Of a DNA stretch of 64,000 nucleotides, positions 51,187 through 59,918 are shown piece by piece. Position numbers and translations under genes: made by a program. The DNA is taken from positions 1 to 64,000 of the forward strand of contig NZ_JARACK010000009.1 of NCBI RefSeq assembly GCF_028767185.1. Direction: 5' to 3'. This stretch comes from Mangrovimonas aestuarii (lineage in GTDB: Bacteria; Bacteroidota; Bacteroidia; Flavobacteriales; Flavobacteriaceae). The notes under the pieces are model-generated. The model saw only the letters and a list, made by a program, of their open reading frames with translations. It was not told the DNA's origin and made no database searches. How positions within the stretch are numbered: the first letter of the stretch is position 1; the number at the start of each line of letters is the position of its first letter.

Positions 51187-51912
51187 CTAGCTTTTGTTGT
51201 CCTGTAATGCAAATACTTTTCTTAATAGGTCGGTACTTCTCTCGCTAACCTTATTTCTTATGTCTTTTTCTTCAACCGAAATCATGGTGAACACACCTTC
51301 AAGGGCTTCATTGGTTACATAATCCGTTAAGTCTGGATTTACATTTTGGGTAAACGGAACCTGATTGTATTTAGTAATTAGGTTGTTCCATATTTTATCG
51401 GCGCCAACCTTACGGAATGATTGTTTAATCACAGGATTGAACTTAGTGTAAAGCTGTGTTTGTGTTCTTTGCTGTAGATAATGTGTAGCGGCATTATCCC
51501 TGCCCATTAAAATGTTCTTAGCATCGGTAAAGGTAATGTTGTTTACAGCACTCACAAAAATAGGGGTAGCTTCCTTTACAGCGTCTTCGGCTGCACGGTT
51601 TAAAACCTTTAGGCCTTCATCGGCAAGATTACCCATTCCTATATCTCTTAAGGTTTTGTCAACTTTCTGTAGTTCTTCTGGAAGGAGGATTTTCACCATA
51701 TTGTTTTTATAAAACCCGTCGGTAGCAGTAAGTTTTGTTACTTGATCGTCAATACCTTTATCTAAAGCTTGGCGTAAAGCTGCTGCGATGTCGGTATTGG
51801 TAATGCCCATTCCTGTTTGTGTAAGGTCTGGTAATTGGGTGGCCACTTGTTGTAACTCGGCACAGGAACATAAGCTCAATGCTAAAACAGAAGTTAATAT
51901 GGTCTTTTTCAT
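51187..51912 (-). CDS. DUF4197 family lipoprotein
   Basis: 241 residues. Signal MKKTILTSVLALSLCSC ends in a lipobox Cys (~17). The mature domain reads NTDIAAALRQALDKGIDDQVTKL, FYKNNMVKILLPEELQKVDKTL, FTDAKNILMG..ATHYLQQRT and LEGVFTMISVEEKDIR, all familiar from DUF4197. It is mostly helical and probably faces the periplasm. Function unknown. Present in many Proteobacteria and Bacteroidota. Confidence 0.88.
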   Translation of the reverse strand: MKKTILTSVLALSLCSCAELQQVATQLPDLTQTGMGITNTDIAAALRQALDKGIDDQVTKLTATDGFYKNNMVKILLPEELQKVDKTLRDIGMGNLADEGLKVLNRAAEDAVKEATPIFVSAVNNITFTDAKNILMGRDNAATHYLQQRTQTQLYTKFNPVIKQSFRKVGADKIWNNLITKYNQVPFTQNVNPDLTDYVTNEALEGVFTMISVEEKDIRNKVSERSTDLLRKVFALQDNKS

Positions 51913-52036
51913 AATCTGGAGATTTTGGTTTTGTAGTTTTCAAAAATAGGGAATAGGATTTTAAGTTGACCCAATAAAAGTTTGTCTTAATTTTAAATCT
52001 TTACATTAGTGTTGTTAACCAAAGTTCTAACAACCA

Positions 52037-52210
52037 ATGAAACCTGCAAAACAACAAATTACATTGACGCTTTATTTTTTGTTCAGTGCGATTTCACTAA
52101 CACTTGTTTTATGTTTTACGGGAGACTCTATAGTTAAAGCTGCCTCTAGAGGGCTTGGAGCTTCAATACTTTCTACTCCAACATTGAATTTTTTGGTTAT
52201 AAAACATTAG
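52037..52210 (+). CDS. Possible small membrane protein, 57 residues
   Basis: 57-residue frame from ATG 52037: MKPAKQQITLTLYFLFSAIS, a hydrophobic span continuing to VLCF, and a short tail. Sequence and composition are like a single-span membrane peptide. No relative is recalled and no strong promoter is visible, so it is a candidate only. Confidence 0.35.
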   Translation: MKPAKQQITLTLYFLFSAISLTLVLCFTGDSIVKAASRGLGASILSTPTLNFLVIKH

Positions 52211-52491
52211 TGTGAATCTATGTAGTTTCCGCATACACTACGAAAATCTCTGCTCTAACAGAAGACGGTCTCATGTCGGGCTGTACCCTCTCCTCATGAT
52301 GATAGCGGGATGTGGTGTTATTGAAAACTGAACCCCAAATTAACAAACCACTTATACAATACTGATTAATAATTTGTAACTTTAAAAAACAGAGCATCAC
52401 CTCATTGTATTTGATTAAATTTTGCTGTTCGATTAACTTAAAATAAAGGCAATCCAATTTGGAAACACCAGTATTACATTGTGTATTTATC
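52211..52491. other. Intergenic stretch with a G+C-richer core
   Basis: The first ~110 bases (to ~52320) are richer in G+C than the surroundings and do not code for anything recognised; a 91-codon minus-strand frame across it (52218-52493) ends in unlike composition and has no family look. The rest is plain AT-rich upstream DNA of the next gene. Confidence 0.4.
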
Positions 52492-53037
52492 ATGGCTAAA
52501 GCCTACAAAAAGCAACTGCTTCTTTCTTACAAGGAAGCAGTTGCTTTTCATTCACTATTGGAAAGTATTATTAAAAACGAAGTGTTATTAGTGAATACCA
52601 ATATGGGGGTAGAGGTCTATTATCTGGCACCTCGCCAATACGATTTGGTTGTAGAGGAAGGCTTTGGGTTATACATCTTAAAGCAAAATCGTTCACTAAG
52701 CGACTTTCGTATTACCAGTTGCCATAATCCAGAGGAGATAAAAGCCTTTGTAAAGCACTCGCTTCGTTTGCTTTCTGCCATGCCTCAAACAGCTTTAAGT
52801 TATTCCAAGAGTTTGTTACATCAGCTAAACGACAAATACATTAAACACTCCTTAATTATCAGTGCCTTGTTTGTTATTTGGCAAGAAGCCATTATCGAGT
52901 TGAAAGCCAGCCAGATTTACTCTAAACGTTTGGATGAGTTTCAATATAGTCTTCAGGAGCATTTTTTATCTGCTAAGTACGAACCCCTTTTCAAGGATTT
53001 ACTGATGGAGGCCATATCGGCTGCAAGGAGTAACTAA
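52492..53037 (+). CDS. Conserved hypothetical protein
   Basis: 181 residues from ATG 52492 (MAKAYKKQLLLSYKEAVAFH); a TTG 11 codons earlier opens the frame but looks less natural. No signal peptide; predicted mixed helix. LLVNTNMGVEVYYLAPRQYDLVVEEGFGLYIL is the most distinctive part, followed by a helical C-terminal half with KSLLHQLNDKYIKHSLI. I do not recognise the family. It precedes icmF by 105 nt. Confidence 0.6.
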   Translation: MAKAYKKQLLLSYKEAVAFHSLLESIIKNEVLLVNTNMGVEVYYLAPRQYDLVVEEGFGLYILKQNRSLSDFRITSCHNPEEIKAFVKHSLRLLSAMPQTALSYSKSLLHQLNDKYIKHSLIISALFVIWQEAIIELKASQIYSKRLDEFQYSLQEHFLSAKYEPLFKDLLMEAISAARSN

Positions 53038-53142
53038 CCTATTTCTTTCGAGTGTTCAAAAGTGTGAATACTACCTATCCTTACCTTAATTTTTTCAAGA
53101 AATGCGTAACTTGCAGCTCTTTAAAAAAGTTGATAAAAGGAA

Positions 53143-56100
53143 ATGGAACAAATTGCACCTTACAAACCAAAACATAAAGTAAGAATTGTTACTGCAGCGT
53201 CGCTTTTCGATGGGCACGATGCAGCCATAAATATCATGCGCCGTATTATTCAAGCTACAGGCGTTGAGGTGATTCACCTTGGGCACGACAGAAGTGTGGA
53301 AGAAGTGGTGAACACAGCCATTCAAGAAGATGCGAATGCCATTGCAATGACTTCCTACCAAGGAGGACACAATGAGTATTTCAAATATATGTACGATTTA
53401 CTTAAGGAAAAGGGAGCCGAGCACATCAAGATTTTTGGTGGCGGTGGTGGTGTAATCCTTCCTGAAGAAATCAAGGAGTTGATGGATTACGGAATTACTC
53501 GTATTTACTCACCAGATGATGGTCGTGAGATGGGGCTTCAAGGGATGATCAACGATTTGGTAATGCAATCGGATTTTGCCATTGGAGAGTCGTTGAACGG
53601 AGAAGTAAAGGATTTACCAAATAAAAATCCTAAAGCTGTAGCCCGTGTGATTTCATCGGCTGAGAACTTTCCACAAGTGGCGAAAGATGCGTTGGAAACC
53701 ATCCACAAGAAAAATAAAGATTGTAAAACTCCAGTGTTGGGAATTACAGGTACCGGTGGAGCCGGAAAATCGTCTTTGGTAGATGAGTTGGTAAGACGTT
53801 TTTTAATCGATTTCCCTGAGAAAACCATAGGTATTATTTCTGTAGATCCGTCAAAACGTAAAACAGGAGGTGCATTGCTAGGAGATAGAATCCGTATGAA
53901 TGCAATTAACAACCCTCGTGTATATATGCGTAGTTTGGCAACGCGTCAATCAAACTTGGCCTTGTCAAAATATGTGAACGAAGCTGTTGAAGTATTAAAG
54001 GCAGCCGAGTACGACTTGATTATTTTGGAAACTTCAGGTATTGGCCAGTCCGATACTGAAATTCTTGAGCACAGTGATGTGTCGCTATATGTAATGACAC
54101 CGGAATTTGGTGCGGCGACACAGTTGGAGAAAATAGATATGCTTGATTTTGCCGATTTAGTTGCGATTAACAAGTTCGATAAGCGTGGTGCCTTGGATGC
54201 TTTGCGTGATGTGAAGAAACAATACATGCGTAACCATAATATGTGGCATGCAGATCCAGACGATATGCCTGTATTTGGAACGATTGCTTCTCAGTTCAAC
54301 GATCCAGGAATGAACTCATTGTACAAATCGATTATGGATACTTTGGTAGAGAAAGCAGAGGCTAATCTAAAGTCTACTTTCGAGATCACCAAAGAGATGA
54401 GTGAGAAGATTTTTGTTATTCCACCGGCAAGAACACGTTACCTTTCTGAGATTTCAGAAAATAACCGTGCTTACGATAAGACAGCTGATGAGCAAGTTGA
54501 TGTTGCGCAAAAGCTTTATGGAATCTACAAAACCATGGAAACCGTTTTGGGTTATGCGCCTAAACTAACGCGTTCTGGAGTAGATGAAGAAGCTTTGGAA
54601 GTAAGCGAAGACAACAAACTGTTGATGGACCTTCTTAAGAAAGAGTTCGACAGAATGAAAATGAACCTTGATCCATATAACTGGGAAGTAATTACCGGTT
54701 GGGATGAAAAGGTAAACCGTTATAAAGATCCTATATATTCCTTTAAAGTAAGGGATAAGGAAATTAAGATAGAAACACACACAGAATCATTGTCACACAC
54801 TCAGATTCCTAAGGTGGCGCTTCCAAAGTACCAAGCTTGGGGAGATATCTTAAGATGGTGTTTGCAGGAAAACGTTCCGGGTGAATTCCCATATACTTCA
54901 GGATTATATCCGTTCAAACGTACAGGGGAAGACCCTACACGTATGTTCGCCGGAGAAGGAGGACCAGAACGTACTAACCGTCGTTTCCACTATGTGAGTT
55001 TAGGTATGCCAGCTAAGCGTTTATCAACAGCTTTCGACTCGGTGACTCTATATGGTAACGATCCAGACCACCGTCCGGATATCTACGGAAAGATCGGTAA
55101 CGCAGGGGTGTCTATCTGTTGTTTGGACGATGCTAAAAAACTGTATTCAGGGTTTGATCTTGCTGATGCAATGACATCGGTGAGTATGACCATTAACGGT
55201 CCTGCACCAATGTTGTTAGGATTCTTTATGAATGCTGCCATTGACCAACAGTGTGAGATTTACATTAAGGAAAACGGACTTGAAAAAGAGGTAGAGACTA
55301 AGATTGCTAAAATCTATGAAGGAAAAGAGCTCCCTAAATACAACGGTGAGCTTCCTGAAGGAAATGATGGTTTAGGTTTGATGTTGTTGGGTGTAACCGG
55401 AGATCAAGTTTTACCTGCTGATGTGTATGCTGATATTAAGTCAAGAACTATTGCTCAAGTACGTGGTACGGTTCAGGCGGATATCCTCAAGGAAGATCAG
55501 GCTCAGAATACCTGTATTTTCTCTACTGAATTTGCTTTGCGATTGATGGGAGACGTTCAGGAGTACTTTATCGATAATAACGTTCGTAACTTCTACTCGG
55601 TATCTATTTCGGGTTACCATATTGCAGAAGCGGGAGCAAATCCAATTACCCAATTGGCGTTAACTCTTGCCAATGGATTCACTTATGTGGAGTACTATTT
55701 GTCAAGAGATATGGATATCAATAAGTTTGGGCCAAACTTGTCGTTTTTCTTCTCTAACGGTATCGATCCTGAATATGCGGTAATCGGTCGTGTAGCACGT
55801 AGAATTTGGGCTAAGGCGTTGAAGCATAAATACGGTGCCAACCCAAGAGCGCAGATGTTGAAATACCACATCCAGACTTCAGGACGTAGTTTACACGCAC
55901 AGGAGATTGATTTCAATGATATCCGTACTACCTTACAAGCGCTTTATGCGATTTACGATAACTGTAACTCATTGCATACAAATGCTTACGATGAAGCTAT
56001 TACAACACCTACTGAAGAGTCTGTACGTCGTGCTATGGCAATTCAGTTGATTATCAATAAAGAGTTAGGGTTGGCCAAGAACGAAAACCCTATCCAGGGA

Positions 56101-56562
56101 TCGTTTATTATCGAAGAACTTACCGACCTTGTAGAAGAAGCGGTATTGACAGAATTTGACCGTATTACAGAGCGTGGTGGCGTACTGGGAGCAATGGAAA
56201 CCATGTATCAGCGCTCTAAAATTCAAGAGGAAAGCTTGTACTATGAGACCTTAAAGCACAACGGAAAGTTCCCAATTATCGGGGTAAATACGTTCTTGAG
56301 TAGTAAAGGATCACCAACTGTAATTCCGGCGGAAGTTATCCGTGCGACTGAAGAGGAAAAACAATTCCAGATTAAGACCTTGGAAAACCTCAATGAGCGT
56401 AATGCAGCTGAGGTTAAGGAACAGTTGGCAGCGATTCAGCATGCCGCTATCAACAACCAGAATATTTTCGACCAGTTGATGGAAGCAACTAAATTCTGTT
56501 CGCTAGGTCAAATTACCAATGCTTTGTTTGAAGTAGGAGGACAGTACAGAAGAAATATGTAA
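53143..56562 (+). CDS. icmF: Fused isobutyryl-CoA mutase IcmF
   Basis: 1139 residues in three parts. Residues ~12-140: B12-binding domain with the cobalt ligand in DGHDAA (H25) and later GGGG. Residues ~195-420: MeaB-like G-protein chaperone with P-loop GTGGAGKSS (~203-211), [28 protein letters not shown] and NKFDKRGA. Residues ~560-1110: mutase barrel with [59 protein letters not shown]. This order is that of IcmF, not of the two-subunit methylmalonyl-CoA mutase. It interconverts isobutyryl-CoA and butyryl-CoA with adenosylcobalamin and may also use isovaleryl-CoA, linking valine and fatty-acid breakdown. Confidence 0.95.
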   Translation: MEQIAPYKPKHKVRIVTAASLFDGHDAAINIMRRIIQATGVEVIHLGHDRSVEEVVNTAIQEDANAIAMTSYQGGHNEYFKYMYDLLKEKGAEHIKIFGGGGGVILPEEIKELMDYGITRIYSPDDGREMGLQGMINDLVMQSDFAIGESLNGEVKDLPNKNPKAVARVISSAENFPQVAKDALETIHKKNKDCKTPVLGITGTGGAGKSSLVDELVRRFLIDFPEKTIGIISVDPSKRKTGGALLGDRIRMNAINNPRVYMRSLATRQSNLALSKYVNEAVEVLKAAEYDLIILETSGIGQSDTEILEHSDVSLYVMTPEFGAATQLEKIDMLDFADLVAINKFDKRGALDALRDVKKQYMRNHNMWHADPDDMPVFGTIASQFNDPGMNSLYKSIMDTLVEKAEANLKSTFEITKEMSEKIFVIPPARTRYLSEISENNRAYDKTADEQVDVAQKLYGIYKTMETVLGYAPKLTRSGVDEEALEVSEDNKLLMDLLKKEFDRMKMNLDPYNWEVITGWDEKVNRYKDPIYSFKVRDKEIKIETHTESLSHTQIPKVALPKYQAWGDILRWCLQENVPGEFPYTSGLYPFKRTGEDPTRMFAGEGGPERTNRRFHYVSLGMPAKRLSTAFDSVTLYGNDPDHRPDIYGKIGNAGVSICCLDDAKKLYSGFDLADAMTSVSMTINGPAPMLLGFFMNAAIDQQCEIYIKENGLEKEVETKIAKIYEGKELPKYNGELPEGNDGLGLMLLGVTGDQVLPADVYADIKSRTIAQVRGTVQADILKEDQAQNTCIFSTEFALRLMGDVQEYFIDNNVRNFYSVSISGYHIAEAGANPITQLALTLANGFTYVEYYLSRDMDINKFGPNLSFFFSNGIDPEYAVIGRVARRIWAKALKHKYGANPRAQMLKYHIQTSGRSLHAQEIDFNDIRTTLQALYAIYDNCNSLHTNAYDEAITTPTEESVRRAMAIQLIINKELGLAKNENPIQGSFIIEELTDLVEEAVLTEFDRITERGGVLGAMETMYQRSKIQEESLYYETLKHNGKFPIIGVNTFLSSKGSPTVIPAEVIRATEEEKQFQIKTLENLNERNAAEVKEQLAAIQHAAINNQNIFDQLMEATKFCSLGQITNALFEVGGQYRRNM

Positions 56563-56585
56563 GCTAAGCTTAATATCATAAAAGT

Positions 56586-56617
56586 AAAAACGCCACATTT
56601 TCTAATGTGGCGTTTTT
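56586..56617. terminator. Shared terminator of icmF and the convergent DUF5723 gene
   Basis: AAAAACGCCACATT / AATGTGGCGTTTTT perfect stem, loop TTCT. A-rich and T-rich flanks make it usable from both sides. Confidence 0.85.
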
Positions 56618-56638
56618 TGTATCTCATTATTTTTGAGA

Positions 56639-58021
56639 TTATGACTTTTTACCCTGATAGATTGGAACTTTAAGTCCGAAGTAAAGATCGATTTCTTTAG
56701 ATTGATCTGAAATAAGGTTTGATAGTACAGAGCCAGATCCAACAAACAATGGCCCAAAACGCAATCCGGCACCCCAGGAGAATCCACTGTATTTCATTAC
56801 GCTTGCAGGCGAATAAAAGCTAAACCATTTGGTTTCAAATCTAGGGGTAAGGGTTATGGCGTTTAGAGAATTGGAAGTGTTTAAATTATCTGCCGACCTC
56901 ATGGAGATATCTGAGTTCAGGTTTAAATAAAGTTTTTTGTGTACATTCCAGTCTATGTTAAGGTGTAGTGCAGTTGGTAGATGAGCTTTTTCTCCCTTAT
57001 TAGTTTCTGTAAGGGTGTAAAAAGTATCCAGAGCATCCTCAAAACCATCAGTATCCTCGAAAGCGTCTTCGTTAATGGTGTTGGTAACATCATAGGTGCT
57101 CTCGTTAAAACCTTTATATGTTAGGCTTCCCAAATCGGTTACCGACACGCCAACTTTTAAGATGTACTTATTTTGGTTTTTAAATGGAGTAGTGCTTAAG
57201 GAGTCTTTTACAAACTCTTTTCTACGGTATTCGTAGACAAAACCAAGGTCAATTCCTAAACCAGAAGCATTTCCGTTTGGCTCATAAGTGTTGTCAAAAT
57301 CGTCAGTATCAAAATTGCTGCTACTCCCGTAAATAATGTTACCGCTACTTTCAATGGAGCCTGTAGTTTCGGTTGGTGAAATTTGAATACCATCGGCGTC
57401 GTAATTTACAGAAAGGTTTTCTGTTTTAATGTAGCCGTTTCCCATACCATATAGGTATTTTATGGATGTTCCTCCTTTTATGAAATGACGATCCTTATTA
57501 TACAGTATCAATCCATAATTAACACCGACTTCTACCCATGAATTCGATGTAATTAGAACATTGTTGTTTTCAGTTATAAAGTCATCTTCAGATTCAATAT
57601 CGTCAGCGATGTAAGACAATAGATCGCTATCAATACCAAAAACATTAATGTTTGACCTTCCTCTAGAGAAAAATCCAATGGAATGGTTAGGCAATAGGTT
57701 AAGCATAAATGAAGGCCCTAAAATATCAATATTAACAAAGCCATTTTGGCTATCGCCAGGGAAGGTTTTGGCCTGCTCGTTAAAATCGTAGTTGTTTTGG
57801 AGAACCTCTTGGAAACTAACGCCATAGTAGTCATTTCCAGCCAAACCACTAGAACTTATTATATTCGTCTCTGATTTAAAACGGGAGTCCACTACATTGG
57901 CAGGGTTTAATAAGGAACTGTGGATACCACTGTAGTTGTCGGTCAAAAATCCAAGGTAGGATTGAGCTTTGGCGTTAATTGAAAATAAAAAAGTAATACC
58001 AAGAGCTATAATGTACTTCAT
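56639..58021 (-). CDS. DUF5723 outer-membrane protein
   Basis: 460 residues. Signal peptide MKYIIALGITFLFSINAKAQ. The mature N-terminus LGFLTDNYSGIHSSLLNPANVVDS is the start of DUF5723 proteins (a PorV/FadL-like beta-barrel group). Alternating strands with GVNYGLILYNKDRHFIKGG and a final part FGLKVPIYQGK follow. It is probably an outer-membrane barrel, perhaps in T9SS or uptake; no direct function is known. Convergent with icmF. Confidence 0.82.
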   Translation of the reverse strand: MKYIIALGITFLFSINAKAQSYLGFLTDNYSGIHSSLLNPANVVDSRFKSETNIISSSGLAGNDYYGVSFQEVLQNNYDFNEQAKTFPGDSQNGFVNIDILGPSFMLNLLPNHSIGFFSRGRSNINVFGIDSDLLSYIADDIESEDDFITENNNVLITSNSWVEVGVNYGLILYNKDRHFIKGGTSIKYLYGMGNGYIKTENLSVNYDADGIQISPTETTGSIESSGNIIYGSSSNFDTDDFDNTYEPNGNASGLGIDLGFVYEYRRKEFVKDSLSTTPFKNQNKYILKVGVSVTDLGSLTYKGFNESTYDVTNTINEDAFEDTDGFEDALDTFYTLTETNKGEKAHLPTALHLNIDWNVHKKLYLNLNSDISMRSADNLNTSNSLNAITLTPRFETKWFSFYSPASVMKYSGFSWGAGLRFGPLFVGSGSVLSNLISDQSKEIDLYFGLKVPIYQGKKS

Positions 58022-58179
58022 AGTTAAGTTTAATTATTGGTTTTTGTGGGCAAATATTTTCAGAATAAATTTCTTATTAAACTTTTTAAATTGCTTTTCG
58101 ATAAATACCAAATTACTTCGACCAAATGAGTAAAGCGTAAATCTAAATTTTATTTTAGGCTACTTTTTATTTCTTTTTT

Positions 58180-58207
58180 TGCATCTTTTTTACATCTTTT
58201 CCGTCTA
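58180..58207 (+). promoter_or_regulatory. Candidate ECF-type promoter of the metallothionein-sigma unit
   Basis: TGCATC at 58180-58185, a 16-bp spacer and CGTCTA at 58202-58207. This is the two-box shape and spacing of ECF sigma promoters rather than TTG/TAnnTTTG. The expected start would be ~20 nt before the metallothionein ATG. Confidence 0.5.
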
Positions 58208-58233
58208 TTAGATGGATACAAAATAAATCAATC

Positions 58234-58335
58234 ATGAAAAATACTGAATGTACTTGTAATTGCGAAGCTTGTAAAAAAGGAAACTGCTCTGGCTGTACCT
58301 GTACCAATTGTACATGTTCTAACTGTAATTGTTAA
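58234..58335 (+). CDS. Metallothionein-like Cys-rich peptide, 33 residues
   Basis: Reads MKNTECTCNCEACKKGN, then CSGCTCTNCTCSNCNC: 11 cysteines in 33 residues, in C-x-C and C-x-x-C spacing, with no aromatic residue and only a few Lys, Glu and Asn. This is the make-up of metallothioneins, which bind Zn, Cd or Cu in metal-thiolate clusters. No signal peptide, so cytosolic. It lies 78 nt before an ECF sigma factor on the same strand and directly after an ECF-style promoter. The ligand set (11 Cys, no His) would suit a small Cu(I) or Zn/Cd cluster; which metal is unknown. Confidence 0.72.
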   Translation: MKNTECTCNCEACKKGNCSGCTCTNCTCSNCNC

Positions 58336-58353
58336 ACGTTATTAAAGACTAAG

Positions 58354-58400
58354 AACACGGAAATTATTCGTATTATAAGGAATAAGGTAATTTTCGTGTT
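58354..58400 (+). other. 13-bp hairpin between metallothionein and sigma genes
   Basis: AACACGGAAATTA (58354-58366) pairs with TAATTTTCGTGTT (58388-58400), one G-T pair, 21-nt loop, followed by only a short T run. It ends 13 nt before the sigma ATG. It may be a weak terminator or an RNA-stabilising element that sets the ratio of peptide to sigma factor. A GTG inside the stem is therefore not the sigma start. Confidence 0.5.
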
Positions 58401-58413
58401 TTCAATATGGTTT

Positions 58414-58962
58414 ATGATGGACACAAAACAAATATGGGATTTATACAGTGATGATCTTTATCGATTTATTAAGAGTAAGGTGAGACATCTCGATATTACT
58501 GATGATTTGCTCCAGGAAACTTTTATAAAAATCCATGCCAATAATGAAACCCTGAGAGACGAAAGTAAATTGAAGTCATGGTGCTTCAGTGTCGCTCGCT
58601 ATACTGTTATCGATTATTTTAGGAAGCAGGGAAAAGCAGTTGCATTTGAAGAAAATGATATTCAGGACGTTGATTCGGAACCAGTACCGGCACATACAGA
58701 GGTGGATTGTTTGCATGGCATACTCAAAACATTGCCAGATAAATATAGAACCCCCTTATTTCTGTCGGATATTAAAGGGTTGAAGCAAAGTCAAGTAGCT
58801 GAAAAACTAGACTTGCCATTGCCTACCGTCAAATCACAAATTCAACGGGCAAGAAAACTCATCACTCAAGGGTATATGGATTGTTGTGATTTTAGTATGA
58901 ACGAAAAAGGTCAATTGGTAGGAGAAATTAAAGACAAAGAAGCGTGTATAGTTTGTAGTTAA
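58414..58962 (+). CDS. sigZ: ECF sigma factor, SigZ-like, with Cys-rich tail
   Basis: 182 residues from ATG 58414 (or 58417); an upstream GTG (58396) lies in a hairpin. Region 2: FIKSKVRHLDITDDLLQETF and SWCFSVARYTVIDYFRK; region 4: LKTLPDKYRTPLFLSDIKG, then QVAEKLDLPLPTVKSQIQRARK. After region 4 there is a ~29-residue tail with MDCCDFSMNEKGQLVGEI and CIVCS, five cysteines near its ends. No anti-sigma gene follows. SigZ-like factors in flavobacteria often carry such a tail. Together with the Cys-rich peptide upstream, the tail suggests metal or thiol sensing by the sigma factor itself; that is inference. Confidence 0.85.
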   Translation: MMDTKQIWDLYSDDLYRFIKSKVRHLDITDDLLQETFIKIHANNETLRDESKLKSWCFSVARYTVIDYFRKQGKAVAFEENDIQDVDSEPVPAHTEVDCLHGILKTLPDKYRTPLFLSDIKGLKQSQVAEKLDLPLPTVKSQIQRARKLITQGYMDCCDFSMNEKGQLVGEIKDKEACIVCS

Positions 58963-59918
58963 GCTGTAATGTGATTTACAATAAACTTCGCGTGTACTCG
59001 TGAATTTTCAATAAACCATTTATGGGTTTCCATACCACCGCAGATTACACCAGCTAAATAAAGTCCGGGAACATTGGTTTCCATGGTTTCTGGATTATAA
59101 GTTGGAATGTGGTTATCATCTTCAGATAATTTAATTCCCATCTTTTCTAAAAATTCAAAATTTGGGCGATATCCAGTAAGTGCTAACACATAATCATTTG
59201 GGAGATGTATTATGCTATCTTTAGTTTTAACAACCACTTGTCCTGGAGTAATCCCAATAACTTTAGAGTCAAATTAAGTAGTAATACTTCCTTCAGAAAT
59301 ACGGTTTTCTATATCTGGCTTTACCCAATACTTTACCCGTTCACCAATAGTATTTCCTCTAACAACCATGGTGACGTTACCACCTTTACGCCATATTTCC
59401 AAAGCCGCGTCAACAGCCGAATTACTCGCGCCAATAACTACTACATTTTGCATACTATAAGGATGTGCTTCCTTGTAGTAATGCTTAACCTTATCAAGGT
59501 TTTCTCCGGGGACATTCAATAATTTGGGGATATCGTAGAAACCTGTTGCGATTACCACGTTTTTGGAGTGGTATTCTTGCTTTTCTGATAACACTGAAAA
59601 CCTTCCGTTTCTTTTCTCAATGTTAATTACCTTTTCGTAAAGGTTGATGTTTAATTGGTTGGAAGTAGTTACACGTCTATAATATTCTAAAGCTTCATCG
59701 CGATTGGGTTTTGGGTTGTTGCTAATAAAAGGGATATCATCTATTTCCAAGCGTTCTGAAGTGGAGAAAAAAGTCATGTTTAATGGATAATTGAAAAGGG
59801 AGTTGGTTAAGGCTCCCTTTTCAAGAACCACATAGTCTAAGTTATGTTTTTTGCATTCCAATGCACAGGCAATACCAATAGGGCCTCCTCCAACTATTAA
59901 AACATCTTTTGTTATCAC
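58959..59918 (-). pseudogene. ypdA: YpdA-like bacillithiol-disulfide reductase, interrupted by a stop
   Basis: A 320-codon frame starting GTG (59918) and ending 58959, with a single in-frame TAA at 59274-59276. Upstream: FAD motif VLIVGGGPIGIACALE, then VVIATGFYDIPKLL and NADPH motif VVIGASNSAVDAALE, ending EGSITT. After the stop the same frame continues FDSKVIGITPGQVVV, LALTGYRPNFEFLEKMG and GLYLAGVICGGM, so the protein is intact apart from one codon, probably once Tyr. YpdA reduces bacillithiol disulfide with NADPH. Either the gene is freshly dead or this base is a sequencing error. It is coupled to the MFS gene upstream (4-nt overlap) and tail-to-tail with sigZ (4 nt). Confidence 0.85.

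Noticed and set aside
52218-52493. 91-codon minus-strand frame in the G+C-richer gap
   Set aside because: No family resemblance and no upstream promoter; kept only as an odd non-coding stretch.
53038-53142. Cobalamin riboswitch before icmF
   Set aside because: 105 nt without the B12-box or a matching fold.
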